Shown: positions 1-6,685 of the stretch, in pieces
Numbering within the stretch: position 1 is the first letter of the stretch
Layout: each line of letters starts with the position of its first letter
Assembly (NCBI GenBank): GCA_902783705.1
Contig: CACZSA010000118.1
Span: 1 to 7,774, forward strand
Source of the DNA: an uncultured Ruminococcus sp.
Lineage (GTDB): Bacteria; Bacillota; Clostridia; Oscillospirales; CAG-272
Reading direction: 5' to 3'
DNA: 7,774 nucleotides
Notes under the pieces: model-generated
Databases searched by the model: none
Seen by the model: the letters and a program-made list of their open reading frames with translations, nothing else
What the model was told of the DNA's origin: nothing
Made by a program: the position numbers and the translations under genes

Positions 1-3000
1 GCGTTTGATCGCGCATGGGATGGGTGGGTCTCGGACTGCGCGATCGCATACGGATCCTTCTCCACGTTCGCGTCGGACGAGTGGTTCCTGTACAATCCCG
101 GGGACAATTATCCCAGCCCGCCCATCGCCAGCTGGCTAAGGCGGGAATGGCAGGCCGATGCATTCCATGAAAAGGGGCTCTTTACCCCTGAAGAGACCGC
201 GCTCGTCGCCAATCAGCTCATCACGCTGACGATGAAGCCGGAATGGATGACGGACGGCGATTTCCGCTCCGCCGCGGGGATCTTCAAGCTCTTCGGCGTC
301 TCGGACACCCGCTATGGGGAGGACTATCCCGACGTCTTTCTGGAGATGATCCACGACGGCCCAAGCGGTTATGCCATCTACCCGAATGACCTCAAACGGC
401 TTGCCGTGGAGTTTGCCGGAGTCCCGGAAGCGGAATTCCACATCGACGACTACCTCGACAACATCACGGGCTATGATCCGGTGAGGGGCGAAGTCTACGT
501 TGTCCCGACGGAGGGCCCCGTCCCCCGCTACGAGCCCGAAAACCTCACTGTCGAGGTCCGGGAAGACAGCACCGCCGCGCGGTTTGCGCTCTACAAGGTG
601 GAATACAGCATGGGCTATCCGCGCGAGCTCCTCGAGAAAACCTTCCTCGGCGACTGGGAGATCACCTTCACGGCGCAGGGGGAGGGCAAGCTGCCCCGGA
701 TGCGGTTCACAAGCACGTCCTATCCCTTCCGCCTCCTCCCGCCCGGCGAGCCTCCGGCAAACGTCTATGAAACCGTCATGGATTTCACGGAATACTCTGC
801 GGCACAGGCGAATATGACGGTCAACGATCTCACCGCGCGGCTGCGGGATGAGGCAGGAGGCCGACCGATCCTCCTCTCCTTCGACCGCCCCGACGGGCTG
901 GCCTTCCTGCTCGGCGAGATCGCGGAAGGCGTCTATACATCCTTCGGCGTGTCCGGCATCTCGTATCAGGGGGCGTTCTATCCGCTCCCCGTGGGGCTTC
1001 CCTTCCGGGACGGCTGGTTTGCATTCGACAATACCATGAACGGCGGTTCCCGTGCGTACGCCGCTCCTCCCTCTGGCGGCGCGATAAACACGCAGGGCAT
1101 TGTCCTCCTGCATGACGGGCAGGTGTGGTGGACAGAAAACGATCCCGATATCACCGGGGAAACGCTTTATATCGGTGCGGGAGACGGGCTGTATTATAGC
1201 CGGGTGAACAACCAATGGTTTTTCAGTCTCACGCAAGATTTCAGCAGTGTTTTCTACATCTCCGGTATCCGGAACGACGAACTCTTCACGGAGACCGGCG
1301 TCGTCGATTATACGGCTGACGGACTTCCCCGCCTTGTTCCGCAAACTACGGAGACTGCGGACGCCTTCTTCCAGGAAAAATATGTAAACCGGGCCTTCAC
1401 GGACGGTCAGCCGTATGACGGTTTCCGGTACGTCTGGAAGTGGTGGAAGATCACCCTCGAGGACTGGGAGGATTACCTCGCCGCCTGCCGTTCAGCGGAC
1501 GGCGCGGAACCGCCGCTCTTCCCGCAGTCGGCGGCAATCCCGGTCCCGGACTTCCTCGACGCGGAGCAGGCCGATCTCTTCCGCCGTGCCGAGCAGGTCA
1601 ATCCGGCCTTCTGCGGCATCTGCGACACGCTGGACTATGTTCTGCCCCTGCCGACGGAAGGATTCTTCCCGTTCGACAACGGACAGGACGACACGCCGCT
1701 CATGCAGAACGGAAACCGGTATGTTCCCCTTCACGGGCGGTACGCGGACTGGGAGACCTTCCAGAAAATGGGCCGCTCCCTCTACACCGAGGAGTTCTGG
1801 GCCGCGCTCTCGAAGCCCTATCTCTCCTCCGACGGACGCACCTATGTCCTCGATTCCGGCATAGGCGGACTCTTCTCGTTGAGCGAATACGAGCTTCTCG
1901 AATCGACCGCCGACCGTCTCCTCTTCCGGCGGATCGTGAAACAGGCGCTCGGCCCGTTTGACGAAGAACCCACGGGCTACGCCTGCTACGGATATCTCAT
2001 CGAGATGGTGAAGACGGCGGACGGCTGGCGCATCAACGCCTTCGCGGACGGCGCGGGACATTCGATCGGACAGAGCGGCGAATATCTCTACACGGAGAGC
2101 AATCCGTCCGACGGCGCGCCCGTGATTCAGAAAATCCCCTACTCCCCCGTCTTCACGGGTCTGAACGGCCGGACCTTCTCGCCCTTCACCGTCGATCTTC
2201 CGGTGTCGTGGCAGACGCTTGCGACCGCGGACCTGCGGGGCGGCGCGTATCCGATGGTGAGCTTCTTCACCGGGGACGGCTCGACGGCGAACGCGTGGGA
2301 ATATCTCTTCTCATGGCTCGTCACGACAAATGAAATCAGCTGGGACGGCACGGAGCTGCCCGGCTGGTGCCTCGGCGACGATATCTGCACCTTCGTGGAT
2401 ACGTCCGGGCGGTATTATTCCATGCAGTTTGCCCTGATGTCGGGCAGCGAGGCGCATTGGACCACCGCCGACGGGGATGCGCAGTCCGTCATCGCGGAAT
2501 ACGCCGACGTGCTCGCCTCCCTGCGTCCGAACGACGGATACCGGATCGTCCATGCGGAACCGGGCTCCCCCGTCGTCAAGCATTGGGACAAATATACCGC
2601 CGTCTCCATTCCGTTCACGCCCGCCGGGGAACGCAGATTTGTCAACCTGCCGCTCGCGGTGCCGACGGAGAGCGGAAGCGAGATCGTCCCCGCCGTGATG
2701 TTCAGCGTGCCGGACTCTTCCCTCTGGGCAGGCGGCACGGAGATCCGGAGGGATATAGGGATCGACGAATCCGGCGCGACGGTCCTCACCTTCCGCTTCG
2801 CCGATTCCGGGTTCCCGTTCTTCTCGATCCGCGCCGCGCTCATCCCGTGGCAGGAGGCGTCCGGTCCGATCCGCCTGCTCCCGCACGAGCGGCACCTCAA
2901 AACCTGTGAGGTCAGCTTGAACGGGGAAATCCACTGGTGCCGGGTCACGGCCTCCTTCTTCGACGACGAGGCGCGCCGCACGATCACCGCGCCGGGAGGA

Positions 3001-4173
3001 CGAAACCGCCCGTTCACACAGCTCCCCGACGAGGTGCAGATCGCCCTGACGATTGAAGCGGAATACATCCTGTCCACCGTCCAATCCGCGGAGCTCAACA
3101 CGGATTCTGTCCGCGGCAATCTCCCCGGCAATTTCATCACGGGCGGGAAAATCGCGACAGACCTGCTCGGCAGGATCTATTTCGAGGATCCGCTGACCCG
3201 CACCCTCCGGCGCATGAACGCGGACGGCAGCCACCTCATCGAGCTTGCCACGGAACGCGCGGGGTCCATCAGCGTCTTCGGCGGGCAGGTGATCTATGAC
3301 AACGCGCAGAACGCGATACGAAGCGTGCCGATCGACGGCGGCGAGGCGGTCACACTCTGGCAGGCGCCGCGGGACAGCCTCTACGCCCCCAATATCGGAA
3401 AAATCTTCGTCACACCGGACGGGATCTGGTTCGGCGCGCGCATCGACGCCAAGCAGCGGGTATTCCACATGAACCTCGACGGTTCGGACGCGCGCGAGGT
3501 GTTCACGGGCTACTCATTGAGCGGCGTCGACAGCGGGCAGGTCTTCGTCGCGGACAGCGAGGGGCTTTACCGTTTCGAGCCCGTGTCCTATGATCCGACG
3601 CAGATTGTCCTCGAGCAGATCTGGGAAGGCACCCTCGTCTCCGCCGTCATCGACGAATACGGGATCGCGATCCACTCGAATCTCGAAACCATCATCATCC
3701 TTGACCGCTACACCCTCGAGGAGATCTACTCCACACGCTGCACTTATCCGGAATACCTCTGGGCGGACGGAAAGCTATCGCTTTACGGCTACACCGGCGC
3801 GCACGGCGATCAATGGGTCATCCGGCAGACGGACGTCCGGGCGGGGCTCACCAAGGAGATCCTCACGTTCGGCGAGGAGATCTTCGACAGCCTCGGGCGC
3901 ACGTTCGGGATCACCTTCTACGAGTATTTCCGCGCTCCGGACAGCGAAGCCGTGCGTCAGGCGTTCGCCGCGGAGCATCCGGAGCTTGCCGATCGGAACG
4001 GGGAGATCTGGGTGCTCGATCAGTCGCCGCAGGGCGCTTTGCAGGCGGTGAACGGCGAGGTCTGGTGTTTCGCGCGCTCGGTCAAGCTGGTCCGCGAAAC
4101 GGGCAGCACCGACAACTGGCTGATCTGTGATGGCGCGGACGGAACGATCCCCGCGGGCCTTCGGAAGGAATGA
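1..4173 (+). CDS. Very large multidomain, probably extracellular protein with C-terminal propeller-like region (5' partial)
   Basis: The reading frame is open from the first base of the window to a TGA at 4171-4173, so the start codon and any signal peptide are missing; 1390 residues are visible (numbered here from base 1). The first in-frame ATG at 232 is not a credible start, because coding-like sequence continues upstream of it and there is no ribosome binding site. The protein is rich in Trp, Tyr, Phe, Gly and Asp, has no membrane segment, and looks like a chain of beta-rich modules. Residues about 515-682 resemble the IseA/YoeB (DL-endopeptidase inhibitor) family: a helix, then DWETFQKMGRSLYTEEFW, YVLDSGIGG and a closing KTADGWRINAF strand. 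Residues about 722-842 resemble a common clostridial lipoprotein module (FTVDLPVSW near the start, an AEYADVLASLR helix at the end). Residues about 1045-1200 carry short repeats such as RRMNADGSH, RSVPIDGGE and HMNLDGSDARE, typical of DUF5050-like beta-propellers. About a dozen cysteines are scattered, including a CGIC pair at 538-541. Export is inferred; family assignments are by eye and the overall function is unknown. Confidence 0.85.
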   Translation, partial: AFDRAWDGWVSDCAIAYGSFSTFASDEWFLYNPGDNYPSPPIASWLRREWQADAFHEKGLFTPEETALVANQLITLTMKPEWMTDGDFRSAAGIFKLFGVSDTRYGEDYPDVFLEMIHDGPSGYAIYPNDLKRLAVEFAGVPEAEFHIDDYLDNITGYDPVRGEVYVVPTEGPVPRYEPENLTVEVREDSTAARFALYKVEYSMGYPRELLEKTFLGDWEITFTAQGEGKLPRMRFTSTSYPFRLLPPGEPPANVYETVMDFTEYSAAQANMTVNDLTARLRDEAGGRPILLSFDRPDGLAFLLGEIAEGVYTSFGVSGISYQGAFYPLPVGLPFRDGWFAFDNTMNGGSRAYAAPPSGGAINTQGIVLLHDGQVWWTENDPDITGETLYIGAGDGLYYSRVNNQWFFSLTQDFSSVFYISGIRNDELFTETGVVDYTADGLPRLVPQTTETADAFFQEKYVNRAFTDGQPYDGFRYVWKWWKITLEDWEDYLAACRSADGAEPPLFPQSAAIPVPDFLDAEQADLFRRAEQVNPAFCGICDTLDYVLPLPTEGFFPFDNGQDDTPLMQNGNRYVPLHGRYADWETFQKMGRSLYTEEFWAALSKPYLSSDGRTYVLDSGIGGLFSLSEYELLESTADRLLFRRIVKQALGPFDEEPTGYACYGYLIEMVKTADGWRINAFADGAGHSIGQSGEYLYTESNPSDGAPVIQKIPYSPVFTGLNGRTFSPFTVDLPVSWQTLATADLRGGAYPMVSFFTGDGSTANAWEYLFSWLVTTNEISWDGTELPGWCLGDDICTFVDTSGRYYSMQFALMSGSEAHWTTADGDAQSVIAEYADVLASLRPNDGYRIVHAEPGSPVVKHWDKYTAVSIPFTPAGERRFVNLPLAVPTESGSEIVPAVMFSVPDSSLWAGGTEIRRDIGIDESGATVLTFRFADSGFPFFSIRAALIPWQEASGPIRLLPHERHLKTCEVSLNGEIHWCRVTASFFDDEARRTITAPGGRNRPFTQLPDEVQIALTIEAEYILSTVQSAELNTDSVRGNLPGNFITGGKIATDLLGRIYFEDPLTRTLRRMNADGSHLIELATERAGSISVFGGQVIYDNAQNAIRSVPIDGGEAVTLWQAPRDSLYAPNIGKIFVTPDGIWFGARIDAKQRVFHMNLDGSDAREVFTGYSLSGVDSGQVFVADSEGLYRFEPVSYDPTQIVLEQIWEGTLVSAVIDEYGIAIHSNLETIIILDRYTLEEIYSTRCTYPEYLWADGKLSLYGYTGAHGDQWVIRQTDVRAGLTKEILTFGEEIFDSLGRTFGITFYEYFRAPDSEAVRQAFAAEHPELADRNGEIWVLDQSPQGALQAVNGEVWCFARSVKLVRETGSTDNWLICDGADGTIPAGLRKE

Positions 4174-4214
4174 GCGTCCCGCGTGTGACTGTGAATAATC
4201 CCTCAGCATGACAG

Positions 4215-4260
4215 AAGGCTCTGCAGGCCGGGATATCGATCCCTTGGCTCGCAGAGCTTT
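4215..4260 (+). terminator. Probable intrinsic terminator of the giant gene
   Basis: A ten-pair stem, AAGGCTCTGC (4215-4224) against GCAGAGCTTT (4251-4260, one G-T pair), encloses a second hairpin, GGGAT (4230-4234) with ATCCC (4239-4243) around a four-base loop. The 3' arm runs into TTTGTT. It lies 41 bases past the stop codon of the giant gene. The T-tract is short and interrupted, so termination may be partial. Read from the other strand the stem is not followed by a T-run, so it mainly serves the plus strand. Confidence 0.6.
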
Positions 4261-4350
4261 GTTCATAAGTGTCGTTTCATTGTTCAGGTTGCTTCTCCCG
4301 TTTCCATTCCGTGCATCCCCACCGGATTCTCATTGCAATACCTGAATGCA

Positions 4351-4370
4351 GGGGACAATCCCCTTCTCTT
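4351..4370 (+). terminator. Small hairpin with T-rich tail between the convergent genes
   Basis: GGGGA (4351-4355) pairs with TCCCC (4359-4363) around a three-base loop, and is followed on the plus strand by TTCTCTTT. It could be a backup terminator for plus-strand transcription. It also lies just past the stop codon of the minus-strand phosphodiesterase gene, where it may stabilise that transcript's 3' end, although no T-run follows in that direction. The stem is only five pairs, so this is a weak call. Confidence 0.35.
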
Positions 4371-5066
4371 TCACTGCAAAGCGTTCCGTACGGTCAGCGC
4401 GAGGGAGGGCATCCTCGTCGTGATATTCAAGAGATCCTTGGCCATGAACTCCCGCAGCGCCGGCTCCTCATTGAGCGTCCAGAGGGAGAGGGCCACATCC
4501 CTTGCGCGCATGGCGTCGATCAGCGCGTCGGGCATGTGCTTATAGGGCGCGTTCAGCGCAGCCGCTCCCAGCGCGTGCAGGCGTTCCGCGGCAAGCGCGG
4601 CATTCTCAAGCAGATAAACCGTCTGCTCCTCGCGTTCCGGCAGCTCCGCCTTGGTCAGATCCCGCGTGAGTTCCTCGGAATTGAGGAAAATGCGGCTGCG
4701 GCGGGCTATCTCCGGCTTCTCTTCCAGCAAAGTTGTATCCACCGAGCCGGAGAAGATCAATTGATCCTTTGAAATGTCATACTTGTCCGCCAGCTCCAAA
4801 GTCGGCAGCAGCGCGCCGTATTCCTTCAGGTCGCAGTTGACGGCGATCCCGCTTTTCCGAATCAGCGCAAAGGCCTCCTCCAGCGGGACAAGATCCGCGT
4901 AATCCTGCGGCCTGTCATGGGTGAGCCACAGCTTTCCCGCGTGATCGGCCCGGATGTCGATCTCCACGCAGTCCGCCCCCAGGGCAATTCCCGTTTCAAT
5001 GGAGGCAAGCGAATTATCCGGCGTTCCCTCGCAGCCGGAGTGAGCGGTAATCATGATTTTGTGCAT
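4371..5066 (-). CDS. Glycerophosphodiester phosphodiesterase family protein
   Basis: This 231-residue protein has the GDPD TIM-barrel pattern. The family hydrolyses glycerophosphodiesters to glycerol 3-phosphate and an alcohol, using a divalent metal and two histidines. Visible motifs are AHSGCEGTPDNS (residues 8-19), equivalent to the family's AHRG...PENT; GADCVEIDIR (30-39) with metal ligands E35 and D37; LTHDR (48-52) with the second catalytic His, H50; NCDLKEYG (77-84), equivalent to the family's E-x-K strand but with Asp at 79; and a closing SLWTLNEE segment (194-201). Length is close to the family's usual ~240. There is no signal peptide, so it is probably cytoplasmic. The start is the ATG at 5066, preceded five bases away by AAAGGAG; the upstream in-frame ATG at 5129 would add 21 residues unlike the family. 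The residue after the catalytic His is Ser instead of the usual Arg, so substrate or activity may differ. It is transcribed divergently from the sugar operon, from its own promoter. Confidence 0.88.
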   Translation of the reverse strand: MHKIMITAHSGCEGTPDNSLASIETGIALGADCVEIDIRADHAGKLWLTHDRPQDYADLVPLEEAFALIRKSGIAVNCDLKEYGALLPTLELADKYDISKDQLIFSGSVDTTLLEEKPEIARRSRIFLNSEELTRDLTKAELPEREEQTVYLLENAALAAERLHALGAAALNAPYKHMPDALIDAMRARDVALSLWTLNEEPALREFMAKDLLNITTRMPSLALTVRNALQ

Positions 5067-5070
5067 GTGT

Positions 5071-5078
5071 TCTCCTTT
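5071..5078 (-). promoter_or_regulatory. Ribosome binding site fixing the phosphodiesterase start
   Basis: On the minus strand AAAGGAGA lies five bases before the ATG at 5066. It is a strong Shine-Dalgarno match and lies inside the longer open frame that begins at 5129, which argues that translation starts at 5066. Confidence 0.85.
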
Positions 5079-5155
5079 CTGCTCAGACTGCTCGATCGCG
5101 CGCAACCTGTAAGAGGTCGTTGATCCCACGGTCGAAGGGGGTGGGGTGGGGGCAA

Positions 5156-5210
5156 GCAGAATGATTCTATATGGTTCAGCGTTATTTCTGAACGAGAACC
5201 GAAAATCTGC
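5156..5210 (-). promoter_or_regulatory. Structured element in the phosphodiesterase mRNA leader
   Basis: In the minus-strand transcript GCAGA (5210-5206) can pair with TCTGC (5160-5156), enclosing a hairpin made of GGTTC/GAACC (5200-5196 with 5177-5173) and CGTT/AACG (5194-5191 with 5183-5180). The same bases allow a different hairpin, GTTCAG with CTGAAC, which excludes the first. A C-rich stretch follows at 5152-5137, then a small hairpin at 5119-5103 before the ribosome binding site. No T-run follows, so it is not an obvious terminator. Mutually exclusive stems suggest possible regulation, but no ligand class is recognised. Confidence 0.4.
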
Positions 5211-5298
5211 ATCCCGGAATTCCGTCGGGCACCCCGCGGATCTGTTTTTATAAGGTATCCCTGTCCGTTCCCCTGAGCGGAAAAAATATTATATTCCT

Positions 5299-5327
5299 AT
5301 TATAATTACGTTATCACGGATTGTCAA
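5299..5327 (-). promoter_or_regulatory. Perfect consensus sigma-70/sigma-A promoter for the phosphodiesterase
   Basis: On the minus strand TTGACA (5327-5322) is followed by exactly 17 bases and then TATAAT (5304-5299): both hexamers match the consensus and the spacing is optimal. Transcription would begin near 5292, giving a leader of about 226 nt before the ATG at 5066. The match is seen directly; promoter activity is inferred. Confidence 0.85.
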
Positions 5328-5424
5328 GTCTTCTGTCCCATGTTCCGGTGTTTCTTCATCTGTTTGACGAGCGGCTTTATATGCGTCCTCCGATCATTTT
5401 CCGCCTCATCCGGACTCGTATGCC

Positions 5425-5453
5425 TTGACGACCGCCTCCAGTTATGATACAAT
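5425..5453 (+). promoter_or_regulatory. Extended -10 promoter for the oxidoreductase/isomerase operon
   Basis: TTGACG (5425-5430) is followed by exactly 17 bases and TACAAT (5448-5453), with TG two bases before the -10 box (TGATACAAT), the extended -10 form common in Gram-positives. Each hexamer has one mismatch to consensus. Transcription would start near 5460, leaving about 102 nt of leader before the ATG at 5562. Confidence 0.8.
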
Positions 5454-5485
5454 AGGATCGGGAAATCCCAAAAGACCCGCTGAAC

Positions 5486-5530
5486 GCTGTCCACATTCGT
5501 TTCTGCCGGGATCCGGCGGGGACGGACAGC
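5486..5530 (+). promoter_or_regulatory. Nested hairpin in the operon leader
   Basis: GCTGTCC (5486-5492) is complementary to GGACAGC (5524-5530), and this seven-pair stem encloses a second hairpin, GCCGG (5505-5509) with CCGGC (5513-5517) around a three-base loop. The structure lies within the transcribed leader and ends 18 bases before the GGAGGG ribosome binding site (5549-5554). A TTTTTT run at 5541-5546 is ten bases beyond the stem, too distant for a standard intrinsic terminator. It may be a protein-binding or mRNA-stabilising leader structure; no known riboswitch is recognised. Confidence 0.45.
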
Positions 5531-5561
5531 CACAACTTCATTTTTTACGGAGGGCAAAAAG

Positions 5562-6665
5562 ATGAGCAAACTGCGCACGGTCAAGGTCGGAATCGTCGGC
5601 TGCGGCGGCATCGCCAACGGAAAGCACATGCCGGCACTGAAGAAATGCGATAACGTGGAAATGATCGCCTTCTGCGACATCATCGAGGAGAGAGCGGTCA
5701 AGGCGGCGGCGGATTTCGGCGTCGAGGGAGCGAAGGTCTTCACCGATTACCGGGATCTGCTCGCCATGGGAGACATCGAGGTCGTCCATGTGCTGACGCC
5801 GAACTACAAGCACGCGGAAATCTCCATCGCCGCGCTGAACGCGGGCAAGCATGTCATGTGCGAAAAGCCCATGGCGACAACGTACGCCGAAGCCGCTGCC
5901 ATGTGCGAGGCGGCGGAGAGGAACGGAAGGAAGCTGACGATCGGCTATCAGTCCCGTTCGGAACCCTCGTATCAGTATGCGCACAATCTGATCGCCCAGG
6001 GAAAAATCGGCGAGGTATACTACATCAAAGCCCCGTCCATCCGCCGCCGCGGCGTTCCGACCTGGGGCGTCTTCATGGATGAGGAAAAGCAGGGCGGCGG
6101 CCCGATGATCGATATCGGCACGCACTCCATCGACGCGGCGCTCTATGTGGCGAACAACTACGACGTGGCGTCCGTGACCGGAGTCGTGAACAACAAGCTC
6201 AAATATTACGCAAAAGACAACGGCTCCTGGGGACCGTGGGGCGAGGACCGTCCCTTCACGGTGGAGGACAGCGCCATGGGCATGGTCCGGTTCAAAAACG
6301 GCGCGATGATGTACGTCGAGGCCTCCTGGCTCCTGAATGTGCAGGACGGCGGTCATCCGACCTTCTGCGGTACGCTCGGCGGCATCGAGCTGATGCACGG
6401 CGGGGTGGCGATCAACGGCGAGCGGCCGGACGAGGGCGGACAGATGAAACTCTACGACGAGCTGTACAAGCCGACGCCCGCCGACCGGACGTACTTCCAT
6501 GACGAACAGCTTTCCTCCTCGGAATACGAAGCGCGCCAGTGGATCCAGGCGGTCGTGGAGGATATCGATCCGATCGTTCTTCCGAGGCAGGCCGCCGTGG
6601 TGACGAAGATCATCGAGGCGATCTATCAGAGCGGGCGCAGCGGAAGAACCGTCTATTTCGACTGA
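5562..6665 (+). CDS. Gfo/Idh/MocA family NAD(P)-dependent oxidoreductase
   Basis: The 367-residue product has the usual length and layout of this family, which oxidises or reduces a hydroxyl/keto group on sugars, inositols or glycosides in the cytoplasm. The N-terminal Rossmann domain begins VKVGIVGCGGIA, with the nucleotide-binding glycines at residues 13-16, and an acidic residue D39 (FCDI) ends the second strand, which often goes with NAD preference. The signature EKP is at 101-103, with K102 the expected catalytic lysine. The C-terminal domain has GGGPMIDIGTHSID (178-191), with D184 and H188 as expected active-site residues. The ATG is preceded by GGAGGG seven bases away, so the start is secure. 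The gene is first in a two-gene operon, ending 20 bases before the isomerase-like gene. The exact substrate cannot be read from the sequence; myo-inositol-type, 3-keto-glycoside-type and other sugar dehydrogenases all share these motifs. Confidence 0.93.
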   Translation: MSKLRTVKVGIVGCGGIANGKHMPALKKCDNVEMIAFCDIIEERAVKAAADFGVEGAKVFTDYRDLLAMGDIEVVHVLTPNYKHAEISIAALNAGKHVMCEKPMATTYAEAAAMCEAAERNGRKLTIGYQSRSEPSYQYAHNLIAQGKIGEVYYIKAPSIRRRGVPTWGVFMDEEKQGGGPMIDIGTHSIDAALYVANNYDVASVTGVVNNKLKYYAKDNGSWGPWGEDRPFTVEDSAMGMVRFKNGAMMYVEASWLLNVQDGGHPTFCGTLGGIELMHGGVAINGERPDEGGQMKLYDELYKPTPADRTYFHDEQLSSSEYEARQWIQAVVEDIDPIVLPRQAAVVTKIIEAIYQSGRSGRTVYFD

Positions 6666-6675
6666 ATGACGAAAC

Positions 6676-6681
6676 GGTGAT
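6676..6681 (+). promoter_or_regulatory. Shifted Shine-Dalgarno fixing the isomerase-like gene start
   Basis: GGTGAT lies four bases before the ATG at 6686. It matches the 3' part of the extended anti-Shine-Dalgarno complement (GGAGGTGATC) rather than the usual GGAGG core. It supports the start at 6686 rather than the longer open frame reaching back into the preceding gene. An in-frame GTG at 6677 overlaps it and is a less likely start. Confidence 0.6.
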
Positions 6682-6685
6682 AAGC

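Larger units (their letters stand above)
5067..5561. promoter_or_regulatory. Divergent intergenic control region
   Basis: This 495-bp stretch separates the phosphodiesterase gene from the oxidoreductase operon and contains no credible gene. It holds two back-to-back promoters whose -35 boxes are 97 bp apart, a long leader for the minus-strand gene, a shorter structured leader for the plus-strand operon, and a G-rich tract. The promoter part around 5281-5320 is strongly AT-rich against the GC-rich surroundings. I found no clear long palindromic operator between the promoters, and no riboswitch class that I recognise. Confidence 0.75.

Noticed and set aside
136..1344. Long minus-strand open frame (402 codons) opposite the giant gene
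   Set aside because: It lies wholly antisense to a better coding frame, has no ribosome binding site, and its Arg/Asp/Gly-rich composition is typical of a shadow frame in GC-rich DNA.
2311..3468. Minus-strand open frame of 385 codons within the giant gene
   Set aside because: Same antisense shadow pattern; no family motifs and no start signals.
232..4173. ATG at 232 as the real start of the giant gene
   Set aside because: The frame is open and protein-like from base 1, and no Shine-Dalgarno sequence precedes 232; the gene is simply cut by the window edge.
4269..4772. Plus-strand open frame of 167 codons over the phosphodiesterase gene
   Set aside because: It is antisense to the conserved GDPD motifs and has no ribosome binding site.
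5067..5129. N-terminal extension of the phosphodiesterase from the ATG at 5129
   Set aside because: A strong AAAGGAG five bases before the ATG at 5066 and family alignment to MHKIMITAH favour the shorter start.
5158..5168. Perfect 5-1-5 palindrome AGAATGATTCT as an operator
   Set aside because: It is short, lies well downstream of the promoter and has no second copy in the region, so it may be chance.
5301..5306. TATAAT on the plus strand as a second forward promoter
   Set aside because: It overlaps the minus-strand -10 box by symmetry and has no -35-like hexamer 16-18 bases upstream.
6539..6685. N-terminal extension of the isomerase-like protein overlapping the oxidoreductase gene
   Set aside because: The extension is a low-complexity Arg/Gly/Asp-rich shadow sequence; the barrel fold begins at the ATG at 6686.
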